DNA of 64,000 bases from Vigna angularis (GCF_016808095.1 NC_068977.1:29847364-29911363), one strand, 5' to 3'; counted from the first letter of the stretch, positions 35,345 to 47,156 are shown. Program-made: numbers and translations. The notes: generated by a model from the sequence alone, not told the origin.

Positions 35345-36055
35345 GTGCAAATGTAATAGTTTTCCTTTTAGACTTTAGCGTTGTTTACTCATTATTTTTC
35401 TTGCACTTTTAGGTTTTTTTTTTTTTATTTTGCTCTTTTTTTTTATTATTAATGTTGGTAAAGTGACCCTATCAATCTTTTTTTTCTGTTGTTGTTGTTG
35501 ACTCATCATGTTTAAAGTGAACAGAGAAAATATTATAAAGATATATTTTAAAGCATCAATGAAGCTTCTGAGTGACTTAGTCGCTGTGGCTTTTCTCTCA
35601 CCAAATCTGAATATTGAAAAAGGAATTCCATGGAAATTAAAGGACATTGAATAAATACTCATTAGTCGATTCCCCTTACACGACTCAGAGGAAAAGGAAT
35701 GAAGAGACAGATGAACCCAAAGGAATAAACTCTTAGGATATCCATGGCATAACTCAAGCATATGCTATTTCTTCATTCACCCTTTTCATTTAATTGATTA
35801 TATTATAAACTTGCAAAGTTTACATGCGAAAATCTTGTTCAACACTAAAATGGTTGAGTAATTTCATTTACGCACTAATATGCAAATATCTTTCTCACAA
35901 CCCATGTAAAGTTACTTGTGAAAGTGTGAAATACAATTTTTGGTGTTACAAACTTGAAAAGTCACTTCTATCTTAAAATTAAAATGCAGTTCTATCTGAA
36001 AATTGTCATCTAAGTGGTAAAGTTTAAAATTATGGTCACATCTCAAAATGTGTTA
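35345..36055 (+). repeat. segmental duplication copy B
   Basis: Collinear with copy A (30097-33330 minus its two inserts). The similarity probably continues at about 36635-36690 (TTCATTACAAATAAATGTA, matching about 33340-33365), so copy B seems to hold its own insert of about 580 bases at about 36056-36632, whose ends (CATGGTTAACCATGG... / ...CTAACCCATGTGGTT) look MITE-like. The minus frame 35375-35761 spans the repeat and is not conserved in copy A. Confidence 0.78.
35736..35765 (+). promoter_or_regulatory. orphan MIR399-type promoter module, copy B
   Basis: GGATATCC (35736-35743) and GCATATGC (35758-35765) flank GGCATAACTCAA, identical to the module in copy A. No miR399 hairpin follows. 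Confidence 0.7.
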
Positions 36056-38184
36056 TATTCCGGTACTCAACATGGTTAACCATGGATTCAAGTAGAATTG
36101 GATTGAAAAATAAAAAATAAAAAATTTGAGTGTGGTTTAACTTGAACTTGATTCAATATTTAATTAATGAATTTGAGTCAAAATAGAAAATGAACTAACA
36201 TGGAACTCACCAACAACAATTCTTTATTAATATTTTTATTTTATTTTAAGTTTTTTAATAATTATTTACTATTTCTAATTATAAAACAATTTGATATTTT
36301 AAAATATTAGAATGTTGTTTAATAATATTTAAATGTTTAATTAATTTGTTTGTTGAATTATGTATATTGACATATCAACTACTGTTTTTATCGTTAAAAT
36401 AATGTTTCGTGAATAAACTAATACTTTAGAATAAAGATAGATAGATAAACATTTTTAGTGTACTCTTACAAAATAAATGAATCAAGTCAATTTACTTTGA
36501 TTACACTATAATAAATAAACATAATAAATTGAGAGAATAAAATATTATTAAACAAATCAATCCATTAGCTTAAACATTCATGGTGGGTTGAGCTAGCTAA
36601 CCCATGTGGTTCACTTTAACACGGATGCATTTTTTCCGTTGTTCATTACAAATAAATGTACTTGATAAAGTTGCACTAGAGAAAAATAAAAGTAAATCAC
36701 AACCGAAATCATGATCACGCAAATAATTTTGTAAAACTATAATATCTACACAAGCATTTAAGTTAGTATTGTTTGGTTCTCATAAATTGTGATTTAAGCA
36801 AATTTATGTATATTACCAAATTTATGTATATATTAATTTATGTTATTCTTTCTTAAAATAACTATAATTACTTGTTCTCATACATAATTGACTTCTCATA
36901 AAAAAATCTAGAGAACATTTCTATTTGTATATTGCTTATCATGTTTATTTTCAATGTCAGAATTTCAAATCACCCAAATTCCTATCACAGAAGATATGTC
37001 CAGAGGCCAGTTTTTAATCAAATATTGTAAATGAAAAGTTCTATATTACGAGCACACAAACTTCTTTCCTTGTGTTTCTCTTTGTTAAAATGTAGTACAT
37101 GTAGTAGTACAAGTACTAAATTGCAAGAAATATGACAGATTTTCTCTTCATTGTTTATCTCATTCGATGTCTACATTCAATGTGACAACTGTTATATGAA
37201 TTCAAGGTAAAAGTAACATTTTGATGTAATGATTTTAAAAATTATTGATAAATTTTAAAAATAATTATAAAAGTAAATAAGTTGAGTAAATGTGAAACAA
37301 TTTTACTTAGAATAAGTTGTGTAAATATAAGTTGAGTAAGTTTAAAAACAAAATTCATCTGAGGAGTTAATTGAGATCTCAACTATATAAAGAATATAAA
37401 AGATTAAGACATCATTTTCTATTTAAAACCTTAAAATAATGGATTAATATATTTTAACTTTATATAAAATGTTTTATTTTTATCCAACATGAGAGTCACA
37501 CTTAGTCTGGGATTCCCACACCATCTTCATAATTTTTTAAGAGAACTATCTGCTTCAATAATTTTTCAAATAAATTGCATAAAAATTATGCTTTTGCCGT
37601 GAATCCAGCTTCATTCTTAGTCATATTTGTGTCATATGATGTGAGGCAGCATTCTTAAGATACATTACAAAATAATATAAATGATGAATTACTCAATAAG
37701 CTGGTCTAAAAGACAAACAGTCATGGATGATAATGAAGAAAAAGATGCATTAGCAAGCTGTAATCCAAAATGGCCTAAAGTCTTGTCCACATCAACTCTA
37801 CATACAACATCTTGCAGTGACTAATGAGCCATAAAAATCTCTAACAGCGGAAAATGTTTGATATCAAAAGGCATAAAAGCCCAAAAAATCTGGTTAAACC
37901 AGGACACATTTAAAGGAAAACACATAAAGAAAAAAAAGTTGAAAGTTATTGTATGAGAGTGAGGGCCAGCCACTCAGCAACACTGATATATGATAAAAGA
38001 TTAAAAGATACCCTGATTTTGGTACAACTTCTTTTCTCCACTTCTCTTCTTTAAAGTACAGAAGAATCTGAAGATGTTGGGAAGGACCAATAAAGCTTTG
38101 TGACCTTTGGCTATCAAGAATCAGCAATTTATGAGCATAAAAACTGTACAATTGTCAGCCAAAGTAAAACATCTTTTGCTGAAT
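36056..38184. other. intergenic sequence upstream of MIR399 copy 2
   Basis: About 36056-36632 looks like an inserted element in duplication copy B. From about 37480 the base composition is more balanced, as in promoter-proximal DNA. The frames 37894-38151 and 38107-38331 overlap the MIR399 promoter and are not supported as genes. Confidence 0.5.
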
Positions 38185-38214
38185 GGATATCCTCAGCATA
38201 ACCCTAGCATATGC
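38185..38214 (+). promoter_or_regulatory. P1BS pair in MIR399 copy 2 promoter
   Basis: GGATATCC (38185-38192) and GCATATGC (38207-38214) both match GNATATNC and are 14 bases apart. They sit about 33 bases upstream of the TATA box. This is the arrangement expected of a PHR1-driven phosphate-starvation gene. Confidence 0.8.
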
Positions 38215-38246
38215 CAATGTTTCAGTGGTTTATACCATCTTCTTTG

Positions 38247-38254
38247 CTATAAAG
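38247..38254 (+). promoter_or_regulatory. TATA box of MIR399 copy 2
   Basis: CTATAAAG lies 84 bases upstream of the hairpin base. Transcription would start near 38280. Confidence 0.65.
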
Positions 38255-38337
38255 ACTGCTCAAGTGTCATACACACAAACCAGACACAATTCAAGACACA
38301 ACACAAGCACCAATTCAAGCTGAAAACTTGAGCAAAT

Positions 38338-38440
38338 CAGCAATAGGGCACCTCTCTCCTGGCAGGTGAAGGATCAACCTTTTTGTAGCTTCCAAAAGTC
38401 AGTGTCAATAACTTGCCAAAGGAGAGTTGCCCTGTGGCTG
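38338..38440 (+). ncRNA. MIR399: MIR399 precursor hairpin, copy 2
   Basis: The 3' arm 38414-38434 reads TGCCAAAGGAGAGTTGCCCT plus G, which is the miR399b/c mature sequence as I know it. The 5' arm 38346-38366 (GGGCACCTCTCTCCTGGCAG plus G) pairs over 21 positions with three mismatches. CAGC (38338-38341) pairs with GCTG (38437-38440), and the loop is about 47 bases. Upstream are two P1BS sites and a TATA box. Expected role: guide cleavage of PHO2/UBC24 mRNA during phosphate starvation. It lies about 10 kb from copy 1 on the same strand, and clustering of MIR399 genes is known in plants. Confidence 0.95.
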
Positions 38441-41150
38441 CTTTAGCTTAATCTGGTGGCAGATTAAAGGTAATCAAAAGTTAATGGAAATGCATCTCAT
38501 TGGTTTTAGTCTCTTGCATCTTAATTAGTTTCTAAGAGAAGTTTTGTGTTTCTTCTTCATTACGTTTCCTTGTGAGAATGACAGTTTTCCATCAATGTAA
38601 CTCCCTAAACCTATGACAAATAATAATTTGATGTAACTAGCAGAGTGATTTTTACTTTCTGGTAAAATTATGTTTGTCTGTCTTATGTTTTACTTTCCTA
38701 TGTTCTGCTGCATGCATGCTCTTTGCCTGGTTATTATTGGAGAACCAATTTTTCTACTCTTACCTAAAGTAATCATGAACAGTGCACAATCTGAGTCAGG
38801 TATTGTTGTACATTAATCCTTAAAACTATACATATAAACCAATCTTTCTATTCTTAAAAGGTCTCATTTTGTTTAATATTCAAGAGCAATGGTAAGAAAA
38901 TGTGTTCACCAACTCTGATGTGGTAGTGCGTCACAGGTCACACAATGCTGAATGCAGAACTTTAATGGAGACAGATCAAAGTTCTGGAATCACGCATAAA
39001 GTAGTTTTATGCATGAATGGTTGAAGTAAAAGATTTATTTGGATTTTTTAAGGGAAATAAAACGGAATTTAAGAGAATTTCTTCTCTTTTCTAATATGAG
39101 ATGGATGCTATCTCATTTAGATAAACTTCCTGTTAAAATGTGAGTTCAATTTTTAATACAAGTTTAAATAATGTATTTTAGATAAGTTAAGTATGAAAAA
39201 ATAAAGCATACAATTTAATTTATGATAAAATTTTATTTTTCTATATAAGTACTTATGAATGAATTTATTCAAACTGAACAGTAATACTTATTCGTCTTTA
39301 AGAAACTGCATAGATAAATAACAATATTATTTTTATCTTATTCAAATTTTGTTGGAAAAAATCTCCTTTTTATTTTTCAAATTCCCATATATAAAATTGA
39401 TCAATAGAAATTTTACATAATTAGATTCTAATCACTAACAAAAAAGTGGCTTTTAAAACATATTATTTTAGATTTCTGATATATGTTAAAGGTTTGACGA
39501 ATGGAAGACGTCAAATTAACGTTTATTGTTTCTGAATAAACGTTAATTTATGTATGTTGTATGAACAAAAGAAGTCAAACTGAGTTTTTTTTTTTCTAAT
39601 TTTTCATCAATATTTTTCTTCACTAAAACCATAAAAAATCAATATACAATACAATAATATATTATACAAATTTCTAGAATTTTTGAAGTTGAAGGATATC
39701 TAAAATAAAAGTGTAAAGTATAGAAAATGAGTAAAAGAGACTTAAAAAATATGTAGTAACAATTTGATAAATAAAAGTTGGTTATTTAAATATGTTGTTA
39801 ACTAACATAATTAAATAAATATAGTTTTACATCTATTATTTGTCCGACTTAAATTAGTATTTTTACATTTATTATTTTTCTAACCGACTTAAAAAAATGT
39901 TATTTGTACATGAACAAATATTTTTATATATGTAACTTTTTAAACTAATTCTACATCTCTTATTTTTCTAAGAGACATAAATACATATTTTTGCATCTAT
40001 AACTTAATATTATTTCTACATCTCTTACTTTTGTAAGAGACAAATGAATATTTTTACATTTATAACTTTTTAAGTGACTTTAAAAAGTGTTTTAATTTAC
40101 CCAAAATGCATTTACGTTCTCACTTTGACTTGTTCAATCCTTCAATTATTTTTTACTTTCCAACCTTTACACTCCTATGTATAGCCTTAACCAGCATCAA
40201 CAACAATGAATTAATTCTTTTTATACATGAAGGATGTGCATATTGTGTTTTAAATAATAAGTTTTCTTGAGAAAGTAAATGATGAGTGGTTGGAGTAATC
40301 ACGTAGAAGTTGGAATGATAAGAAGGAAGTGCAAGCTATTTAGATTATGCGTATTAATGATAAGGATTTGGCATGATAGAAAATAGAAAATGGTAGTGTG
40401 AAAATGTGAATAATAGCAATGTTAATGAGGAAAAACAACAATGAGATCTGAAAAGAGGGTGGAAATGACACCCCTTGGTTGTGAAGATGTAGCGAGGAGT
40501 GAAGATATTCGCTATAGATTTGGACAATCTCATCTTGTCGATGAACTTATTAACCATTTTTCGCTCTTTATTTCTTTCTATTGTTCTCTCAACATTCTCG
40601 TCAAAGCTAAACATTATATTTTTGTTTTGATCATTTTTATGAGATTATTTTTTTTACGATAAGATATTTAAAAAAAATCCAACTTTCATATTATTTATAA
40701 CTAGGTAATTTAATATTTGTTTTAATAAAAATTAAAAATATTTTATTTCTCAAATTCATTTTTTATATTACCAAAATCACGATAAAGATCAACATGTAGA
40801 TAATTTCTTAATGATCATATCAATCAATATTATCTAGATTTTCTTTTAAGTCAATATCAACAATATTTATTAAATGGTGTGTGTCAACTACAATTTTTTC
40901 AATCAACGTCCACATATATTGTTATATCTTTTAGTTCATGAGTTCATTTCTTATCCGGGATAAAAACTTAGATTATAGTAATTATTTAACTAACATTAAT
41001 ATTGATTTTTCAATTAATATTAATAAAATTATTTTTTATCTATGTCAATTAAGATTCATTTATTCTGTTTTTATAATAATATAAATTAAAGTTTTAAGTT
41101 CATATTTAAATAAGTTATTTTATAGAAATTATCTATTCACAAACAGGGGT
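38441..41150. other. intergenic sequence with TIR-like debris
   Basis: Includes a perfect 15-bp stem with a 7-base loop at 39513-39549, and loosely repeated TTTTTACAT-TATTA and TCTTA-TTTT-TAAGAGAC words at 39830-40090 that look like subterminal repeats of a DNA element. The frames at 40354-40662 show no domain. Confidence 0.45.
39513..39549. repeat. perfect 15-bp inverted repeat
   Basis: AAATTAACGTTTATT, the 7-base loop GTTTCTG, then the exact inverse. Confidence 0.9.
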
Positions 41151-42190
41151 AAAGTTTTAGGTATTAGTGTCTCGCGCAGTGGAATAAAAGAGATTAATAA
41201 ACTAGCACAAAGCGTGTAGCGGTAAATAAACAAGATAAAATGGTCTGTTTTAAAAATTGTGTTTTTCTGTTAGAACTTTTATCAAACAGTTGGTATGTTA
41301 AAGAGATAAGGTTAAAGAAAATCAACACAAGAAATTTTATCCTGGTTCGAATCAAAAGATTCTACGTCCAGTCGTTAATCACTATGAATATTGATTAACC
41401 TTTTTCACTAAAATATCTTTTACAGATTACAATTATATGAATAAAGAATAAGAACAGAGAAAACCTTCCTTCAAAAAACGAACGAAAGAACCTGCTCAAT
41501 CAACTTGAAGATAACCGTTTCGACATTAGACACACTAAGCGCAAGCTTCTCGTATTCACAAGACTTGATATGAGCACCACTGACACTTGAAAACTTCCTC
41601 AGAGCGTTTCTGTATTTTCAAGTGGCTTAGATCCCTTTTCACTCATAGAGGGCTTCCCTTAGGCCCATAGCTCTAATACTCTCAAATGAAAAGTTACCTT
41701 CTAAGAGCTGTGGAAAACATTATTTATAGCCCAAGGTTCAGAAAATGCAAAAGACAACTCCCAACTGTTAAATATAATCTATTATCATAAGTGAGAATCG
41801 ATTATTTGTGTCCGTTATGTGGTTTTCAAAAAATGATAATCGACTATCCTAAGTGACAATCGATTATTTGCGCAACCTGGACAATTTTAAATCAGACAGT
41901 GATAATCGATTATTCTGAGCAATAATCGATTATTTGTGCAAGCAACTTTTTTCCAAATAGACTTGTGATAATCTATTATTACACCAAATAATCGATTATC
42001 TGCGCAAAGACTATCTAAACAAGAAAACTTCTAAGTGTTTTTACATAAACAAAGTTATTCCTATACAATTAATTCTACAAAATGTTTTTAAAGAAACTAC
42101 AACAAGAGTTTTTAGGTTCTTCATCTTGTAGCATCATCAAAACCATAATATCTTCAAGATACCAATGCTCCTCATTGGAAACCAATGTTA
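41150..42190 (-). mobile_element. LTR-retrotransposon-derived sequence with ATAATCGATTAT arrays
   Basis: The stretch (GTGTCTCGCGCAGTGG near 41170; AAGTGGCTTAGATCCC near 41622; GATGCTACAAGATGAAGAAC on the minus strand near 42140) is of a type I associate with legume LTR elements. Between 41770 and 42005 are four pairs of near-palindromic ATAATCGATTATT words at about 65-bp spacing. No reading frame of note. Ends and superfamily are not determined, and the strand is a guess. Confidence 0.4.
41770..42005. repeat. four paired ATAATCGATTATT palindromes, ~65-bp period
   Basis: Pairs near 41778/41808, 41838/41866, 41900/41922 and 41966/41987. Individual words differ by one or two bases (CTATTA, CGACTA variants). 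Confidence 0.75.
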
Positions 42191-42299
42191 GATGAATTTG
42201 AATATTAAATTAAATTACATGGAATGCGGAAAGAGATGGGAGGTTGCACGTTTTGAATTTGGCATCTATTATTTTTCTTTGGATTTCTTTATACTTTTG

Positions 42300-43560
42300 A
42301 CATAACTATTGAAAATTTGTCTTGTAGTGGAAAACTAACTACATAGTAAGTGCACTGGTCGCACGCAACAAGTGATAAATATCGTTATTTCTCAAGGGAC
42401 TTATACATCACTCGACAACTCTTGCATTAAATAACTCAATTAGACCACAAAATTCACAAAAACACAAAGTAAACTCTTTTTGTATTATATCAAATAGTTG
42501 GTGTGCATTAAGAAATTTAACATAGATTATTTACAATTTGTTGAAACTAGAGTTCAACCACTTCATTCTCATGCATTGACAAACATTTCAATTTCATATT
42601 TATGTCAAAATCAACTCACAAGCATACTCAAATTCTATCCCTAGTGACTTTGAGTCTATGATAATTTATCAAGTTTCAAAACCTTGAATCCTCAACCAGC
42701 AACTACGCATTAAGTTCAAGAGTCAAAAATTACTAATGAATCAAGTTCTATTCTTACATACAAACATCCATTAGGCATTCAATTTCAAGTCTAGATTCTA
42801 AAGATATTTCCTAACACCTCAAGAATCACAAATCAAGCATTAGAACAATCCACATCAAGCATTAAGCATGAAAATTGAATACTAACATGAATTGAAAAGG
42901 CACATATCATTAATAGCACACAATTACACAAGAGTTATATGTTTTACAAATAATCTCATCAATAAAGAAATGTCCTCCATGGTGGAGAACTTAGGGTTCT
43001 AGAAGTTGAAGAGATAAGGAAGAAATTGAAACCAAAGAGAGATGCACGCCCTTCCCCAAGGTTCTTCGCCTCTACCCCATGCTTCAATCGCGCTTCCTCT
43101 TTGCATTTCCATCTCCAATTTGTGACTCATCTTCCTCTTCAACCATAAAGGGGGAAAACCACCATGGATGAAGGAGGAAACCCCAGGAGGAGAGGGGGAG
43201 CTTCCCAACACTCCGAACAACCTCCAAGAGTCTCTCTCAAGCACCACAGGTGATTCTATTAGTGTAAAAATGAGAAATACCCAAAATCCTCGCGAAAACA
43301 TGATTAAATACCTATTTTCTCATACCAAGTCTGACATACTTGCCCAGTGGCTTCATTCTTGCCCAACGAGGCCTAAAAATCAATGTTCTCTAACTTGTAA
43401 CTTACTGAGCGAGCCATTTTTTCGCCTAAAGACTTAAAAACTACAAGTTTAGGTTGTCATTTTTGCTCAACGAGTAGCCAACTCGCCCTACGAGTTAGTT
43501 TGGCGACCAATGGTGATTTTTTGGTCTTTCGAGAGTGGTCCATGGCCATATAACCCTATA
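42300..43560 (-). mobile_element. probable LTR-retroelement remnant
   Basis: GTAAGTGCACTGGTCGCACG near 42350 and ACGAGTAGCCAACTCGCCCT near 43470 resemble legume LTR-element wording; the latter also resembles the repeat words of the LTR at 25525. The frames 42999-43301 and 43168-43437 have no domain I recognise. No element ends were identified. Confidence 0.35.
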
Positions 43561-44195
43561 AGTGAGTGTTGGGTGCAATTCTAATTACCTTAGAGTGGGT
43601 ATTTGTCAAAAAAATCATTATTTATAATCCAATCATTCTTCCCTCAGTTTCAACTTGTTTTCCTCCACCAAAATTGCTTCATATAACTTTATTTCACATA
43701 CTCAAAGAGAGGTTAGAGGTAAAACAAACATATATTAACTAAAACACAAGAAAACATGAAAACACACTGAACTTGGGGATAAAATAAGGTAAAAACTACA
43801 AAGGAGTTGATTCATTCACAAAAATATACACATAAAAACACTTAAAATCAATTGTTCTCATTGACAAAGCAAAATAAAGATCAAAGTTATATGTTTGGCG
43901 AGGCCATAACCTCCTAAACGACTTCATTTTGACTGGGGAGGAGAAGGAACCTTATCAACTATCCTGATAACATCATCTTCGTGATTAGAAGGTATGAAAC
44001 AAAGAGGCATCAACTCCCCATTGTAGAAGGCTTTCTATACATCAAAATTTCCCTAGTCAAGAGGGATGTCGTAAAAGTAGGTCGCTTAGAGCCTTTTGGA
44101 AGCCTACCTAATGTTAAAGCATCACTTCCCAGTAGACCTCCTCTAATTCCTCTTGGGCAAGGCATTGTACTTTTTCTCCCAATTATGTAATTGAC
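43561..44195. other. unassigned sequence
   Basis: 43900-44190 is GC-richer and open on the plus strand (43981-44190, 69 codons), but I recognise no family. It may be part of the neighbouring retroelement. Confidence 0.3.
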
Positions 44196-44199
44196 TATA

Positions 44200-44770
44200 A
44201 ATTTTGTTAATTATAGTCAATGTGGTTCCTTATCTTAAATTGTCATTAATGCCATTGGAAAGATAACCACATGTCAGTCTAATAAAATTATGAATTTCAT
44301 CCATATATTTTTTTATTCAATTGAGTCTCTATATTTTATAAATAAATACAATATGTTTCCTTTTGTAAAATCAATATTAACACCATTAGAAGGCAACCAT
44401 GTGTCCAAACCATTTTCTCCCTTTCTAACCCCCTCTTATCTAACAATACAATCTCACCAAGATCCTCCTTCAGATCCAATATCAACTCCTTTAGATTACA
44501 AATCCAAGATTTTCTATTTTTGTCTATTGCATTGTCAAGGATGGACATATGAACCTAATTGTGACATTTGGATTAGTTCCCTAGATCCGTATAAGACAAT
44601 ACTAAGGGAAAATGGACTACATTGTCTTTATGTAAAAAATATAGAGACTCAATTGAGTTAAAAGAAAAATATAAGGACCAAATTATTAATTAAGTCTTTT
44701 ATTAGACTAACACGTAGTTATCTTTCAATTAACGCTAATGTCAATTTAACATAAGAGATCATATTGACTC
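44200..44770. mobile_element. TIR-type repeat, copy 1
   Basis: Shares blocks with 45180-45800 in the same order: GGTTCCTT, ACACAATC/ATACAATCTCACC, CTCCTTCAGATCCAA, ATTG-AGGATGGACA and AGACTCAATTGAGTTA. The outer parts (CAATTGAGTCTCTATATTTT near 44320 and its inverse near 44640) are inverted repeats. The frames on both strands here are by-products. Confidence 0.5.
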
Positions 44771-45179
44771 TATTATAAAAAAATTAAACTCAATTAAATT
44801 AAAAAAATATATAAAAACCAAAACAAATCAAAATTCTAAACACAATAATCAAATTACCAATTAAGTCTAAAATTTAGGTATGTTTATGTTTAATTATTTT
44901 ATAATTAAGTAATTTTATACTATTAGTGAAATGTGATAAGTATATAAGTTACTTTGAGATGTTATAAATAAAAATATAATACAATATGAGGAAATGTAGT
45001 TATATAATATTTTGTACCTGATACACACATTATCTATAATCATAGAAAAAATTTAGTCGATGCTCTTTGGAAAGAGCATCTTTAATAATGGTTGTAGTAA
45101 AATAATTGAGAATTAATTAGTAATTTAATTTTCATATTTAAATTTTTGAATTTGTTTTGATTTTTATATTTGTTTTTGA

Positions 45180-45800
45180 ATTAATTAAGTCAGAATATGT
45201 TAAATATAATTTCTTTCCTTAATTTGATTTTAATGTTGTTTGTAAAGTAATCATTTGTGAGTCTAATAAAAGACTAAATTAATAATTTGATTATTATATT
45301 TAGACCTAATTATTTTTGTTCTTATATTCTTTTTTAGACTCCATTAAGTTTTTATATTCTTTTTTAGACTCCATTAAGTTTTTATATTCTTTAAATAGAA
45401 ATAGTGTGGTTCCTTTGAAACGAATGTTAATATGTTAGGTCTGAGTCCAAATCCTCTTTTCATTCTCCCTTTCTTTGCCAACGACACAATCCCACCGAGG
45501 TAGCCTCCTCCATATCCAAGATTTCTTCCTTCAAATCCAAAATCACATATATAATATCTTCATCTTTATCTGTTTCATTATTGAAGATGGACACATAAAA
45601 TTAATTATGACTTTTGGGTTGATTTCCAAGATTCGTGGAAAGACACTAACATAAAGGAGATTCAATCGAGTTAGAAAAAAAAGTATACAAACCAAATTAC
45701 AAATTAAGTCGTTTTTTATTATAATCACTTTCAAATAGAATTAACATCAATATAACATAAAATATCACATTAAATTTATTTAATAAATATTGAAACTCAA
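45180..45800. mobile_element. TIR-type repeat, copy 2
   Basis: Diverged second copy of the block at 44200-44770, in the same orientation about 1 kb away. It contains a tandem duplication of a roughly 32-base unit (AGACTCCATTAAGTTTTTAT plus TTCTTTTTT) at about 45333-45395. Confidence 0.5.
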
Positions 45801-46025
45801 TTAAAAATATAAATATAAAAATAAAAACTAATGAAAAACCTAAATATTAGAATCAAATTCCTAATTAAATAAAACACAAACTAACATTGAAAATAAACAT
45901 TTTATATCGTCTACAAAAGTTGCAATTTGCAAAGTAGATTTAGAAAGTATGATACTTTATATTGATTAAATTTACATACACACAGTCAATATACAAGCTT
46001 ATATTAAAAATAATCATCTTACCGG

Positions 46026-46029
<4 letters not shown>

Positions 46030-46087
<58 letters not shown>
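46030..46087. repeat. (TA)n microsatellite abutting a transposon end
   Basis: About 29 TA units directly precede the left TIR of the element at 46088. Confidence 0.95.
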
Positions 46088-46091
<4 letters not shown>

Positions 46092-46880
46092 GGTTTGTTA
46101 ACTTATTTTTTTAGTCGGTACATTTTAGCAATATATATCGGGTTTTAGTAGATAAAAATACCCTAATATATCATGAATTCTAAGTTTTAAGGCTAAAGGT
46201 ATTTAATAATTTTCATTTTCAAAACTAAAAAAAAAAAAGAAATCTCCCAACCCTTACCCACCTCTCTCATTCTTGTCAACCCTTTCTCTTTCATTTCTCT
46301 CACTCCAATATTTTCTTTGTCATCCTAGTCCCAATTGAAAAAATCAGAAACACTCGTCTAACCTACCTCTTCACTTATTCAATTTGTTTCTTTCTCATAT
46401 CTATATTTTCCCTCACCCACACACAACAACCCGCGATACTGCAATTTGTTGTTCTTCTATGTTCGTTCTTTTGATTTTTAGTTTAATAACAAAATAATTG
46501 ATGATGTTGATGTTGATTTTTGATTGAAGAGTTGTGTTATATATTTTCCCTTCTGATTATTATTAAATTTGTAAAAAACTAAAGTCTACAATAATTTCAA
46601 TAATTTGAAAAACTCGTTTTCATTAGAGTTAGACGAGTGTTTCTGATTTTTTCAGTTTGGACTAATATAGTGATGACAGAGAAAATGTTAAGAGAGATGA
46701 AAGGGAAAGGATTGAGAAGAATGAAGGAGGTGAACACGGGTTTGAGTTTTTTTAGTTTTAAGAATGAAAATTATTAAAATACCCTTAACCTTAAAACTTA
46801 AAATCCATAATATATTAGGTATTTTTGTCGACTAAAACTCGATACATATTATTAAAATGTACCAATTAAAAAACAGAGAT
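46088..46880. mobile_element. TIR element, copy 2 (sister of 19236-20274)
   Basis: The left arm starts GGGGTTTGTTAACTT, then CGGTACATTTTAGCAATATA and AGATAAAAATACCC. The right arm (about 46750-46880) is the inverse and ends GTACCAATTAAAAAACAGAG, followed by another TA run. The interior has CACTCGTCTAACC and the same AATTTGTTTCTTTCTCAT-type non-coding sequence, no transposase. Arms match those of 19236-20274 closely. Confidence 0.68.
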
Positions 46881-47156
46881 ATATATATATATATATACCT
46901 TAATTATTCGTCAAGCAAGCACTTTAAATTAGTGCCTTTTAAAACTACTCACCTTTTGAAATTTAAGAAAATTCTTAATTTAGTATTTTATATATGTGTG
47001 ATGATTAACCTTAATTTGTTCTTCTAAAATTGTACTGTTAGTATATTTAAAAAAAAAATATCAACAGTACCTTTAAATTTTAAATGTTATCCTATTGATT
47101 ATTTTAAATTTTATTTTAAACCCTCCGTTGGACCTCAATTTTGTATGATAATCTTA

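Noticed and set aside
35375..35761. 128-codon minus-strand frame in duplication copy B
   Set aside because: Not open in copy A; the C-terminal part is low complexity (poly-Gln, poly-Lys from simple repeats).
41340..41362. GGTTCGAATC, a tRNA T-loop-like word
   Set aside because: No acceptor stem or anticodon arm around it; it lies in retroelement-like sequence.
43981..44190. 69-codon frame in GC-richer DNA
   Set aside because: No family recognised and no start context; left as unassigned sequence.
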